Part shown: piece after piece, positions 11,311 through 24,900 of the stretch
Position numbering within the stretch: position 1 is the first letter of the stretch
Layout of the letters: each line of letters begins with the position of its first letter
Source: Trichobilharzia regenti
Taxonomy: Eukaryota; Platyhelminthes; Trematoda; Strigeidida; Schistosomatidae
DNA: 64,000 bases
Reading direction: 5' to 3'
NCBI GenBank assembly: GCA_944472135.2
Contig: OX235262.1
Span: 69,626,887 to 69,690,886 of the forward strand
Position numbers and translations under genes: made by a program
The notes under the pieces: model-generated
The model's database searches: none
The model's input: only the letters and a program-made list of their open reading frames with translations
What the model was told of the DNA's origin: nothing

Positions 11311-12424
11311 TGAACCCATAATCTACTCTAAGCTTTATGCATACAATTCTACCACTGACACAAGAAGTTGTAAGTGATTCCCAGTCCCTTCACCATTATT
11401 CCCATTGAATCTATCATCTCAGGCATGAAAGGTAGGAGCATGCGATCACAGAACCACTCTCATAACGGAAATAATAATGACAACAGTTTGGCTTTAAACA
11501 ATAAAGACTTACACAAGTACTGAAAGGGTAAGAATGCTTTTCATAATAACAATCACTAAACAACTGTCTTTAAGATTTAAAATCAGACTTTCATATGCTT
11601 ACACACAGGCATAATATAAAGGAAACCGGAACTAAACAGATTTGTACAGTATATACGTGTGCACCCGTGGAAATAAACTTAACATTTCTCTGTGTGATGC
11701 ATGTGATAATGTTGCATACGCACCGGTTAGTTTCTTTTCTTGGGTTTGGGAGGTAAAAATCTAAAAAAGAGGTATTACTAAACACCGCCCATCCCCATCA
11801 AAAACGGAAAAAGAAACTACTCAAACCACCCACAAAAAATAAAGGAAAAATAGGCCACCACTTCTTTTAAACTATTTTCATTTTCTTGAATTTCTATTAT
11901 TTTAATAAACCTTTATTACTACTATTTATCCCAAATCCAGATTAGTATTATTATTATTATTAGGTGTTTCCTTTGTGTGTAGAATTTTCAAAAGGAAGTA
12001 CACTGGATATCTTGTAAAAATAGGCACACAGACATGCGTAAACTGGCACTTCTTTACTAGAAAAAAAGGTAAGCAATAATCGTAAAGGAAATGAAACTGT
12101 TAGATTTAAAATTCCCCTAAATCCCACTATTATTTTTCTAAATGTGAAAGGAATTGCTATGAAAAAAGGAAGTAAACTGCCTACCTGCTTACTGGTCTAC
12201 AGACGAGACGGAAAACTAGCTAACTACTCAAGTGTACAGCTTACTAACAAAATACACATAAGTTCATTGTTTCCTGTTACATATACCTTGTCTTAAACAA
12301 AAGGATAACCATGAATACATCAAGAGCTGTTTAATGAATAAGGCTTACTATCTATAAAAGCTATTTATGTGGTAAAATAAATCACTTTTTTCTCTAAATT
12401 TTTGTTTAATTGGTTGAAGGTGAG
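11311..12424. other. No recognisable gene
   Basis: Very AT-rich, with ATT/TTA runs near 11890-11962. Nothing coding or repetitive was recognised. Confidence 0.5.
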
Positions 12425-12720
12425 GCGGTAACTCATCGAAGGAGACATTGAGAAGCGGTCGAGCTATGTCATGAATTGTCAGAAGTTAGAATTTATGGGC
12501 TGGCCATTGTATAGGATTCTCAGTGGCTTAATAGTCATCTACACACTAGCTCGCCTTGTAACCAGAAGGTCCTGGGCTCGTACTGATAAAGAATCTCATA
12601 CTGGCAGAATGAAACAGCTGTCCAGTACTTCCAGATGGATTTCCAATGACTCTCTAACTGATGTCAGCTCATGATGAAATCCTCCAACATAATTTCTCTA
12701 AATATTCCTAAAATCTGATA
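12425..12720 (+). mobile_element. Alpha SINE (degenerate)
   Basis: Shows AATTGTCAGAAGTTAGAAT, CAGTGGCTTAATAGTC (A box) and GAAGGTCCTGGGCTCG. A hammerhead-like remnant follows (CTGATAAAGAATCTC ... GAATGAAACAGCTGTCC), then the tail TCTCTAACTGATGTCAGC. Part of the B box is deleted. Confidence 0.75.
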
Positions 12721-13110
12721 TAGAATGTAAGCGATCAGTATTCATGAATATACTTTAAACTGAATAAGTCCTGATAGTCCACGTAAAATAAGTAAAGAGT
12801 GTATGGTCTCATCTACTGCATTGGATTACCAGCCATTGTAGACTTCCTCACTAACCAACACCCATTAAAAGAATCTTTGAAAACGTGAATGGATGTCGTG
12901 AAATTGTAATGACAAGTTATCTTCATTGAGTCAAATTCACAATTTTCCAATATGTACAGTTTGAGGGGTGAGATCTCACCAACGTTTCCCTGTGGAAACC
13001 AAAACTAGTCAAATGACAATGTGACCTGCTTGAAACCATAAGTGATAACCAAGAAAGCAAGAATGTTTGCATAAAAATACACAGTACTGATTGACTGAGA
13101 TAAACAATTG

Positions 13111-13453
13111 TGTAACGACAGAAGACAAGGGCCAGGTAACAGATCGTTTATTGAGAAAATCAACAGATATTTATAGATTTTATGCACATTATTATTAGCA
13201 GAGAAGTGATGTCTTCTGATTGGTTGTCTTCTTGCTGAAGGTTATTTTTGTACTGCTTGTGGCCGTTTCTTAGATAGTTAAGTCATGTGTCTGCGAATTA
13301 TATTTGCACACGTTAAGTCTGCTGTGATTAGTTGGTAAGTTCTTCAAGGTTAAGCTTTGTTATTGTTTCTTTTTCTCATGACCCCGATTCGGGATATAAA
13401 CATCGAGGTAAATGGTTGTCTACAATTTTGGTTTGCAGACAGCTCTCACGACA
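13111..13453 (-). mobile_element. Solo LTR, family C
   Basis: On the minus strand it begins TGTCGTGAGAGC and ends TCGTTACA. It contains a TATA-like box (TATAAATA) and a polyadenylation signal (AATAAACGATCTGTTACCTG) close to the 3' end, as expected for U3-R-U5. Two further copies lie at 13977-14288 and 23420-23710. The flanking tetramers ATTG and GTTG could be a target duplication with one mismatch. Confidence 0.75.
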
Positions 13454-13976
13454 GTTGGACACTAACCATATCAACCAGTAGTGTTTGCTGACCAGATCAT
13501 ATATGTATATGTTACTATGATCCAGAATAATAATGGAGATCATAATGGTAATTAAAACTCAAATTAACATAAGTATATCATGTTTCCAACTTACACGTTA
13601 ACTTGGTTAATAATAACCAATGGACACGACTTTTCTTAATTTGTATACTCTCAATCTGAAAATGAAAGTCATTCAAAAGTATGCACTAATTGAATTTATT
13701 GGCCACCTAAATTATTTACGAATTTTCATAAGCCTTAATAAAATAGTTGCTTATCTAACCTAAGAGCTGGTATAAAATGTGTGTTTGGCACTTGCCAAAC
13801 TGTGCCATCTATAGTGCAGGTGTAATATTCGGTTGTGACACATAGCCGGTATAGACAGGTGAAACAAAGAGGCTTTATTCGTGTTAGGAGAAGCAATATG
13901 AAGATTAGTAACAAAGTTAGGCGTAGACTGTTAGGTGAGTTCGTGAAGCTGCATTGATTGACGTAGACAGGATATA
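13454..13976. other. Spacer between two solo LTRs
   Basis: No retroelement coding sequence is present, so the two opposed LTRs are not the ends of one element. Nothing else recognised. Confidence 0.5.
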
Positions 13977-14288
13977 TGTGGTGAGAGCTCGTTGCTAGCC
14001 AAATCGATAGACAGTAATTTACGTCCCCAATATTGGTCGTGAGAAAAAGAAGAACGAAGATTAACTCAACAACCAGTCACAGCAGACGGATAAAATTTGC
14101 AGACAGATAATCTGAACTTCAAGAAACGGCCACAAACAGATGAAAGATTAACGTTCAACGAGAAACCACCAATCAAAAGACTGTGTTAGTTTGCTTACAA
14201 TAATCTATAATAATGTACATGAAAATCTATATCAGTTGATTTCCTAAATAAATGATCTGTTGCCTGGCACTTGTCTTCTGTTATTACA
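13977..14288 (+). mobile_element. Solo LTR, family C, with 4-bp duplication
   Basis: Begins TGTGGTGAGAGC, ends TTATTACA, and contains AATAAATGATCTGTTGCCTG near the end. It is flanked on both sides by TATA, consistent with a 4-bp target site duplication, though TATA is weak evidence in AT-rich DNA. Confidence 0.75.
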
Positions 14289-14324
14289 TATATACTACGC
14301 ATACCGTTTAAAGTGTTAGCTGAA

Positions 14325-14485
14325 GCAGTACTAGGTTATAAGAAAGTTAGGGGTGATCAAACTAAAAACTGGCATCAGTCAAGGAAGCCTTTTACTATTA
14401 GTTTGAACCAAATAAAGAAGTTCAGACAGCCTGGTCTGTGGTCGTCAAAATGCTGAAGACTCTTGGTGAAATGGCTAAGAACTGT
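14325..14485 (+). mobile_element. RTE-like LINE C-terminal scrap
   Basis: The plus frame has GYKKVRGDQTKNWHQSRK ... LNQIKKFRQPGLWSS. This parallels GWKKASSGQTKTWHQSMK ... GLSHVERCRLPGWGPRD in the larger LINE fragment at 42740-43520. Confidence 0.75.
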
Positions 14486-15725
14486 TCATTTAATTATTCC
14501 TTCACGTCTGTTGCAGTAGCATCATTCCATAATTATCCACCTGTTTTGTGAGATTTCCCAAAGTGAACCGATAAACTTTTTAGTTCATCAGTCAATCAAT
14601 GATTATGTGAATACTTCTTAGCGACTCCCAGTCTCATAATGAAAGGAAATTTGATTTCACTTCTAACTAACACTAGCAATGGGATCCAGGATGTGCGATT
14701 CGTCCCATTCGGGACTCGTTCTCTGACTGTACCTCCAATCCCTCCCCCCCCACCTGAGTGACGGTGTCCCCAATGATACTTGAAGTTAGCATTCATCGTT
14801 TCAAATGCCAAAGCGTTATTCTCCAAACCACGAGAAGCACCTTTTGTACAACAGGGATGAATTACTATTTTAAGTAAATTTCCATTTCCCTAGTTTATTG
14901 GGCCGGAATGGTCTGCCGAATAGGATAAAATACCCACCCTGTTACGCATCATATTAACTTTCAGATATCTTCGAAGCGTCGTACCAGGTATCAGCATTTC
15001 AACAGAGACTAAACATTTCGGTCTAATCAATCAACGGGAAAAGCAAAAATTCACTTCAACGAAATAATAACCTTCAGGGAAGTGTAGAACTTGGCCATTG
15101 TGGTAGGATGTAATTCCATATTAGATAAGTTTATTATTTAAATATCACACAGAGATGTAGTATTAACAGTCCGAGTCCGGATCTCCGAAGGAATATCATT
15201 CCCTTCGAGGGTGTAGATACGCCTTGCCGACAAGCAGCAACAACCACGAATTCCAAGTCCAGGACTTCTTATCTACCTGCGCCTCCAAATAACATCGGCT
15301 TCAATGTCTAAAAAAGAACATACGGGTAGCAGTGAACTTGAATTCCCCACCTTTCTTATCTTAATTCTCCCCCTAAAAATACTTTCTAATACTGTCTGTA
15401 AAATCTTGTAATAAAATGAAGGAAAGCATTCCTTTAAGTATATCTTTTTTAATTTTATTTTCAAAACTTTCAGCATTAGCAAGTATAGAATGACAAAAAA
15501 GGCATTTTATCACAGAAAAATTTAAGTAATTTTAATTTCTTATGAAAAATTAGTTTGAATGAAAAGACAAAAATAAAAATTATGTTAAAAAAAAGCACAG
15601 TACAATAAATCAGGATGAAGTATTGTGAAGTTAATACAAAGAAGGATGTACTATATATATATATATATATTAATTTACACTTGAAATATAATGTGTGTAT
15701 ATAATATTATAAAAATAATTTTAAG
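14486..15725. other. 3' flank of LIG4, no gene
   Basis: Holds a type D SINE scrap near 15170-15290 (plus strand; GTAGATACGCCTTGCCGAC), a TA tract at 15652-15671, and a minus-strand AATAAA at 15454-15459 that could end the LIG4 mRNA. Nothing else recognised. Confidence 0.45.
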
Positions 15726-15923
15726 TTAGTCATTGTCTCTCACTAGTGAATGATTCACTTCTGATGACCAACTATTCTGTCCAATACATTCAGTCATCCA
15801 GGTATCTTTAACAAAATGTGGAACACGAGTAAATTGATTCATCCAATCAATGATTGTTGAATAATTTTCATTTAGCCAAGAATCCAACTCCACTTCTTGT
15901 GACGATGTCAATGAAGACGACAG
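15726..15923 (-). CDS. LIG4: LIG4 exon 12 (end of BRCT2, stop)
   Basis: Acceptor TCTAAAG. 65 codons and a stop at 15726-15728. Contains VPHFVKDTWMTECI, matching the last BRCT helix of human LIG4 (KILKESWVTDSID). Confidence 0.88.
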   Translation of the reverse strand: MSSSLTSSQEVELDSWLNENYSTIIDWMNQFTRVPHFVKDTWMTECIGQNSWSSEVNHSLVRDND

Positions 15924-18900
15924 CTTTAGAACAGAACACAAAAGGAAATTAAAATAAATTCCAGAGAAAAACTACATATAATACTGACTAACTAACTGAG
16001 ATGTGTAGGTTTTTTTTTTTTATTGTAGCTTGATTCCACACCGTATTTCTGGTACAAGTATGGGATTTTCAGCATGTGATATCGGTAGCCCAAATTTTGC
16101 AGGCCAACCATTGATATCAGGTGTGCGTCGGCAGGGGACTGAACCCCGGACCATGTGCATGGCCGGCGAGAGTCCTAACCGCTGTGCCACCGACGCATAC
16201 TCACATCAACCAGATGGAAGTGATTTAAACACTGAGCAGTTCTTTCGTTTGTTCGGAGCTGAACCCATCATCGTCGTATCCGTTTTGACTCAGCTCAGAT
16301 ATGCGGATCAGTTCAAACCACCCGATTTCTGGCTAGCTACCTAGGGTGGAATTTGTAAATCGCAAATTTGATTCAAAGGAAAACCTATCGATTGTAAGAT
16401 TTAATAAAGCTCTCCCTCTGATTCATTTTGCAAACTGAAGTGAGACTGCTCACACTTCAATAGCATTTATTCTCAAGTTTCAGTAGTGGTAGTTTTGCTT
16501 TTATGGAGCATCGGTGGTACAGTGGTTAGGATTCTCGCCGACCATGCACATGGTCCGGGGTTCGAGCCCACGCCGGCGCACACCTGATATCTATGGTCGG
16601 CCTGCAAAATTTGGGCTACCGGTATCCACGCTGAAAATTCCACACTTGTACCAAAAATACAGTGTGGAATCAAGCTGTAAATAAAAAAAATAAAAAAAAA
16701 AAATCGTTTCTAGCATCACATCCAATATTTTCAAGAGTTGGTTGGTAAGGACTAAATTTGTTTTTTACGAGTTTGACCACAGATTGATACCAGTTAGAGA
16801 GTGATTGCAAAACCAACCAAGGAGTACTGGACAGCCGTTTCATCCTAGTTTGCGAATCATCGGCAGTACAAACCCACTGCCAGGGTTCGAACGCAGGATC
16901 TTTCGGTTACACGGCAAGCTTGTATACCATTCAGCAACTGAGACCCGATTCAGTGGCCAGTGCATGAATTTTAACTTCTACCAATTCGTGACTTACCGCA
17001 ATCACCAACCAATACTTGAAAAATCTAATCCTAACAAACTAACTATTGGAAATTAATCTGATGCTCACTAGTGACTTGCTACACAACGGAGTTTTCTGGA
17101 GTTCTAGTGAGAAGTCATGACCAGTGAGGTCCATCCAGTCAAATGTGAGGATGGATATCCCACTGATGATATTGGTTGGTGGTCGCGTTAAATGCATCAC
17201 GAATTGGTAGAAGTTAGAATTCATGAGCCATTGAATCGGGTCCTAGTGGCTGAATGGTATACGAGCTTTCCTTGCAACCGCAAGGTCCTGGGTTCGAACC
17301 CTGGTAGTGGGTGGGTACTACTGATGATTCCCATACTAGGATGAAACAGCTGTCCAGTAGTCCATTACTCCCTGGTGATTTCAATGGTTCTCTAACTGAC
17401 ATCAATCTGTGGTCAAACTCGTAAAGAACATCCAATGTTCCCTTAAACCTTGGCTTAAATGAGGTTTAGGAAATGAGTCAGTCAGGAATCAAACCTGGAC
17501 TACCTGCGTGGCTGGTGAGCATTCTATCATCGCATCAGTGACACACTGAAACCTACTACTTAAAGAATATAAATTTTCTAATTTATTAATAAGCTAACTG
17601 GTAGGACGAAGTTTTCATAAAATATATTATCATCAAGTCCCTTATTGGGATATTTGACCTATACTCAATAAATCGTGAACTTGAATCCCACAACATCGAC
17701 TGAAGTTAAAATGTAAAGTAGGTGCGTCACATTGTCTACTATGCAAAATCTCAATACGATCGAATAAACCTGTAAGATATCTTCACCTACTTTCGCTTTA
17801 AGAGAAACTATTTCGGGAATAATGTTTATTTTGGTTTCGATTGCATACAGTCATTAAGGCTCGGTTGTCACAACACTACATTCCAAACCCAATAAGCTGT
17901 GATCAACACAGAGACGTATCTAGTTCGTTTACTAAAATATATGATGTTGTCAAACCTGCCTGATGAAATGTCCATTACAAGACAAACAGCTGATTAACTA
18001 AGTTTCATTGAAAGCCATGATACTGTGGGAATGACAAATAAATGATTAATTGAAGCAGTAATATTGGGGGCTTCAGCAACAACACATCTCCATTTCATCT
18101 TTTTTAAATGGCTAAAAGAGCGCCTACAACCATTTATCTTCTCCTTACACGATCTCTTGCACGTTATCGTCTGACGCTTGACTCGTCACCTGCTTCCCAC
18201 TCTGGTTTCATCAGAGGACCGAAAGTATCTCTCAACGCATGTCAAATCTACTGTCATCCCCTCCTGCCTATTTGTTAGGTGGTAGGTCTTTGAATCTTTG
18301 GTTCGTTGCAAGAGTTGCTTTATCGCTTATACTTTCTGGTAATCTCATCTTCATTCAAAATCGAGCAAGAGCAGCTGCTGATGAATGTTTGTAGCAGACT
18401 GTTGGAAATGCTTTCGGCGACGCTCGTGCTGCATCTTAACATTCCCCTACATCTAGTATTAATTTAAAGTACACTAATAGTATTAAAAGCAAAGATGACA
18501 TATATAAAAAAAACACTGATAAACCTACCATTACAATATGTGTTGGGTTGATACACCACTTGTTATTAAGTGATCTCACACAATCAGTAGTATGTGAATC
18601 CACAGATAAAAAATTATGATAAGCCGAATTTAGAAGTGACTGTAAATTAGAAATTGACTCTGATTTATAAATACAAATTGGTCCTATACATAGACAACCG
18701 AGTCTACGCATATCAGTTATCATTAATTGTTGTTGCAGTTCTAAAGCAAATGAATCGACCGCCTGTTCCTCTTTGTTTGGATTAAATATTGGACGTATTA
18801 GGGCTAAAATATACCCTGTCATTGGATGCAGAACATCAGTATCTCCTTTAAATTCATTTAACAAAAGCTTTAACTTTGAATAATGATTAAGTTTAGGTGC

Positions 18901-21900
18901 CTGATGGGATTCAAAGAAATAAGGGAGGAGTCATATAGACAACATTACCAATGAAGAAAACATAAAAAAACAAGGAACTAACCAATTCAAAATAGTCATT
19001 TTTTAAAACTTAAGCGAATAATGCTACGGCACTTGAAATGATGGATACAGGATTCGAGTCTTAGTGAGAACACCATCACTCACCAGGAATGCAAGTGCGA
19101 CCAGTCAGGAGTTCTAGCATTATGTTGCTCAATAAATTATTTCAATTCCATGCAGTTGGCAATGAGCCACATTGATTGTATGGGCATTAGCGAAACATCC
19201 TGACTACACAAATCTCAGTAAGTGAAATGGGGTTCAAACATGTACCTCACTGGTTGGAAGTTGAGTGCCTAGACAAATGGGCCACAATTCCACACATTTC
19301 AATGTATAATATTACCTGTTTATTGGCGTATGACATAGCACGTCACAAATGGTTCCTATAAATATGATTAACTTAAACCCATCTATCACACTCTCTGTCT
19401 ACACCCATCCCCCACAAACGACATTGTACGATCAAGAGTGGGTAGACTTCGGTCTTCCTATCGAAATTCTCTCACGTGTTCACGCGTTCATAGCCTCTGC
19501 CTTCACCCACTATGGGTGGTCCTCATAAAAGCGAAAGGCTGAATGCAAACGTCCGGTGCTTACAACCGGACTGGTAAATATCCTGACCTACCTAAGGCAG
19601 CTGGAGAATCCTGATTCCAAACCTGTGGTTTACGTGAGCTCCGGAATCCGAAACGATCGAATGACATATTTACCTCTCTTGTTTACCGTCAGACATGGGA
19701 ATGTAGCTCCTGACTCTGCTCTACTACACTATGGAACAGACTTCAAGTATAAGGCTCGGGGGTGGCCCCTTGAGACAACCATTCGGGTAGTATTCCAGAT
19801 TTTGTATGGCACACCTTTTGGTGCTCATTATGTACCAATTTTGTGTCTTAACAGATAAATACATGTGGTGTGTGCTTATGGAAAGATTTTTTCAGTAGAA
19901 TATTGTGCGATACCTTCTGTGAGAATACTGAATAGCCCAACCTCGCTAAGCGGACAGTAAGCCCGATAAAGAGAGAAGATTCGGCATGAGAATGGGGAAT
20001 AGAATTGAAACAATGATGACAAGCATTAGGTTTGTAATGATAAACAGAGTTATTATTCCTGAACAAATATAAACAGAATTTTCAACAGAAAACATTGCTT
20101 GAAAACGCGACAGATCAAACTACCACATTTCACAAAAGCGCACATAAAGGTAGGGGAAATATATGAAACTATAATAAACGGAAATATATAAGAGAAATAA
20201 TAATTACATGGAGAATAATGAGGATCTAATAGATCTGGGAACCAATTTACAGACATACCACAGACAGTTTCGAACCACTGGTTCACAGAGTCTTGAGAAT
20301 GTCAGCCAGGCAGTAGTCTACACCTCTCCATATGGCTCAAATTAACAATCGGAAAATTCATGCATTAGTACCAGTTTTGACCACCAGAACATTATCTTCT
20401 CTTTATTTTATTCCTTACCATTACCACCAGGGTGTCAAGCTTGCGCTTTCTAGGTTTGAGCAGCAGCGTGTTTATTTTTTACGAGGCGCGGTTGCTAGCC
20501 TCACGCCCAACCTTGCCCCTCTACCTGGCTTACTATCGGCTATGTGAAGTTGAGAAGTGCGTAGGCCGAGGATCGGAGCCCAGACCACGTGCGTGGCTAA
20601 CGAGTGCTCTACCACTGAACCACCAACGTAATTTTTTCCTCACGTTCCCAGTGGAACTTAGTGCTCCAAGCTAGAAGCTTGAAGTTTCTGTAGCAGTGTT
20701 AATTTTTGCAGGATGGGGTTGTATCCTCGTGCCCAACCTTTCCCTTTACCAGTCTCACTACTGGTTTAGCGAAGTAAGGGAGTGGGCGGAAGGGATTCGA
20801 ACCCCGGACTATGTGCATGGTCGACGAGCGTCCTAACCGCTGAGCCAACGAACTAACGCGCTACAAAAACATATATAAATTAATTTAAAAAATATTATAA
20901 TTGAAATCCAATAAACATACAACTAGTTTTGACGTTGTTTTATTTTCTTCATCAGTTGATGTGGAACAAGATATATCATCGAAAACTAATTTTAACTCAT
21001 CCGCTGTAGTTGGCTCTCTGTAACTGTCACCAAATTTATCATATTCTTGAGCTAATTTATCAGCACAGAAGGCCGCATTGAATACATATCTTTTGGTTTC
21101 CAGGGTAGCAATGACTTCTTATTGAAACAATCAATTAACCAATGTAAGCGAACCACATTATGTTTAATGTGAGGTAGTAGAGTGCGTTTCCGAGAAGTAC
21201 TAGGATAATTCAATAGATTTTTAACCTAAAATAAAGAAATGAAGTTATTGTACAGCATAATAGTATTTTCAAAACTTTATGTATAAAAAAAATTAATATT
21301 AGTGTAATCTAACCTGAAACCAAGCAAATCAGTCCTACAAATCAACATTAAAAAGTTAATCTAATGCTCACCAGCGACTGGCTATAGGTGACTTTAGTCG
21401 CCTGAAGTTTCAGTGAGAAGTCGTATCCAGTGGAGGCCACTAATTCGGGTGTAAAGACAGATTCTCTAGCCAACAACATTGGCTGGTGAATTGATATTTG
21501 TTAGAGTCCATGAGCAAATGAAGCCATCATAATGACTGAATAATCAACTAGCTCATCTCTTAACTAGAAAGTCCTGGATTCAATTCCTAGTGGTGTCGTG
21601 GGTGAGTACTGATGAAGGGCCCTGAACTACGACGAAACAACTGTCAAGTACTCCCTGGTTTCCATTGATTCTCTGTAATCTAACTCGAATTATTTCATTA
21701 GCGAAACAAAAATTTATACAAAATTCATCTCAAGGATAACAATATTTGATGTAAAGGTGAACCAGCTAAAACCAAAAAAACGTTACTACTTAGCTTATGT
21801 AGGTTTGAATGGTGGTGCGACTTTCTAATTCATACACCAGCGTTTATTTGTCAGCGATCCACAGATTATACTTTAAGAAAATACTTTCACACACGCATGC

Positions 21901-24900
21901 AATTTTTTTTGGATTACAGCTTGATTCCACACCGTATTTTTGGTACAGGTATGGAGTTTTCAGTATGTGATATCGGTAGACCAAATTTTGCAGATCAACC
22001 ATTGATACCAGGTGTGCGTCGGCAGGGGATCGAACCCCCGACCATGTGTATGGTCGGCGAAAGTCCTAATCACTGTGCCACCGACGTACATTCACACAGT
22101 GATACACCAATTGACTGGGTATTGGTTTTCAAGAGAGCCAAAAACACTCATCCCTGCCTCTTGCGAGACGAGACCGGTATGCAGGATCATCCTGTGGCGC
22201 AACAACTCGAGAGCCCTCTCCCTCGGTGGACCAAATCTACGGTAAACACAAATATACAGTGACGAAATGGGATAAGTTGCCTGACATAAGGAACTTCCAT
22301 GGACTATGAGATCCCGCCGCAGTGGAAGTATGATAACGCATGTATATATATATATTGTTCCCTTGGGTTCCAAGTGCGATACGGAGCTCCAACAACACAT
22401 CTTCACTTTCTTCTATTTTCCGCTGTCTTCTTTAGCTGGTGCCACAAATGCCTGTAATCTCTTACATACTGCTCGCCTGATACTCTCCATATCACCCTCG
22501 GAGGACCTACTAGTCGTTTCCTAATCGGATTCCACTCGAGCTATGGATTGGCGCGCGACGTCATTCAACGATTTCCTCAGAGTCTGTCCGGTCCATTTCC
22601 ATTTTCTCCTACATATTTGTTGAACGATAGGATCTTGGTTAGTCTGTTGCCAGAGTTTAGTGCTGCTAATTCTTTCTGGCCATCTCATCTTCAGTATGCA
22701 CCCAGCGAAGCGGGAAGCTGTTGATGGAAGTCTGCAACAAGCTGTTGGAAATCCTTTTCATTACACTCTATGTTTCTCACCCGTATAGAAGGTCCACCTT
22801 GACATTGGGGTTGAAATTCCAGATTTTGTTCTTTATGTTGAATGCGGTAGATTTCCGAACCGATTTCAGATCGATGAAGGTGTACCTGACTTTTCGATCC
22901 TGACTTTGATATCATACGTTCGGACTGCCTGTGGCTGAAACGATGCCTTACATTACCATAGATTATTTATTTGCATATTCCTGTCTTTCTTGTTGTCATA
23001 AATTAGATCTCTTCTTAAAAGTGATGGAAGTTACTTTGTTGCGTTTGTATTTATAAGGATTTTCTCACAAATATCATATTTTAATCACGGGAGTACAATT
23101 TTCTATTTATTAAAAACCACGCCTAGTTTACTAGATCGCTAGTTTTCTAGCTAGTCCTAAGCCTGGGTAGAGGGAGAGAGGGTTGGGCGTAGGGCTAATG
23201 ACCCTACCTGAGAAAAACAGTCAATCTGCTACAGGAACTTCAATGGACAATATATATATATATATATATATATATACACGAATGCAAAGGTCGATAAAAA
23301 ATCCATTGAAAAGTTTCTACGCTGAATATTTTGTGGATGACTCAACACCATCATGAACTACTAACGCATCGGTGTTTGAAGTGATGCGTACTGAGTTTGA
23401 GTCTCAGTGGGAATACTATTGTGGTGAGAGCAGGCAGTGAGAAAATATGTACAAGGCTGATTCAACAACCAATCATAGCAGACTTAACGTAGGAAAATAT
23501 GATTCGCAGATAGAAAACTATTTTTCGAGGAATCCCGAAACAACCAATCAGAAGCCTGCGTTTGTCTGCTTAACTTCTGATAAACAACCAATCAGAAGAT
23601 TGCGCTTGTCTACTTGCATAAGCTATACTAATGTACAGGAAATATGTATAAATACGTGTTGATTTTCGTAATAAACGATCTGTTGCCTGTCCCTTGCTTC
23701 TGTTGTTACACTATCACTCATTGCCGACACATATACATCCAGTTATTATTACTACTAATACTGAAATACAAACTTGATATATTATTGACACCAACAGACG
23801 AGCCACAAAATCTCTTAGTGCAAAGGCTGGGATACTGCCCAGACGCCCAAACCGAAGCAGGTGGTTGCCTTAAGGAGTCAGTCCCCTCCCTGAGCTTCGG
23901 ACTTGAAGTATGATCCCAAAGGCAGTAAAGAACCGCCAGAAACTACGTTCCCGTACTTTCCAAAACACTGAAACTGGTCCATTAGGATTTTAGAAACCAT
24001 ATGCACAAGTCCAAAATTGTAAACGCCAGCTATTCATATTTACGCATTCACTTTCGTGAAGAACACTCAATTAACGAGTTGCAGACGGGACGAAACGAAT
24101 GTCGTGGATACCACACGGTTAACCACAAAGACTACCAAACGAAGTAGTCGTGAAGTTTTTTTGAAAACAAAATCTAGGCTTTATTATACTTACTTTCAAT
24201 GTAATTTTGTCAATAACAATACAAAATGTATTGGGAGATGGATTCTGGACAACAATACCACCATAAGCACAATGTTATTCTCATACTCCGATTTCTTCTC
24301 TGAATCGACATCATTTGACAACCAAAGGCATATTTCATGACCTTCGAAATAATCCAACTGAAAAAATAAATAAAATAAAAATTTATTCCAGTATTAATTA
24401 TTATGAGTGTATATTAGATGGCTGGAGGTAGATGCAATAAGCTTCGGACCTGGGTTTCATGCTGGTTAGCACTCACCAAGTCAGCAAGGCGTATGTACAA
24501 CCTTGAAGGAACTCATATCCCTTCTGAGATTCGAATCCGTATCGCCCAATGCTGCAGTCAGAGACGTCACTAGGGAGCTATTCGGACTCGCGATCGCCCT
24601 CCTGTAGGAGTGCATTGGACTGGACACATTACACTTATTACTGACTAGTGTCTAATCAAAAATGTCCAATACTCTCCTACAGGAGGTAAATCGCGAGCTC
24701 AAATAGCTCCGTGGTAACGTATTCGACTGCAGTTCTCACTGGGTGACGCGGGTTCGAATCCCAGAAGGGACATGAGTTCCTTCAAAGTTGCAGATACACC
24801 TTGCTTACTAGTGAGTGCCAACTAGCACGAAACCTGAGTCCAAAGCTTCCTGTTGATTGCCTCTAATCATCTAATATCAACAAATCAAAGTGCACCAAGA

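Noticed and set aside
13111..14288. An inverted LTR pair forming one element
   Set aside because: There is no coding sequence between them, and the plus copy has its own short flanking duplication; they are independent solo LTRs.
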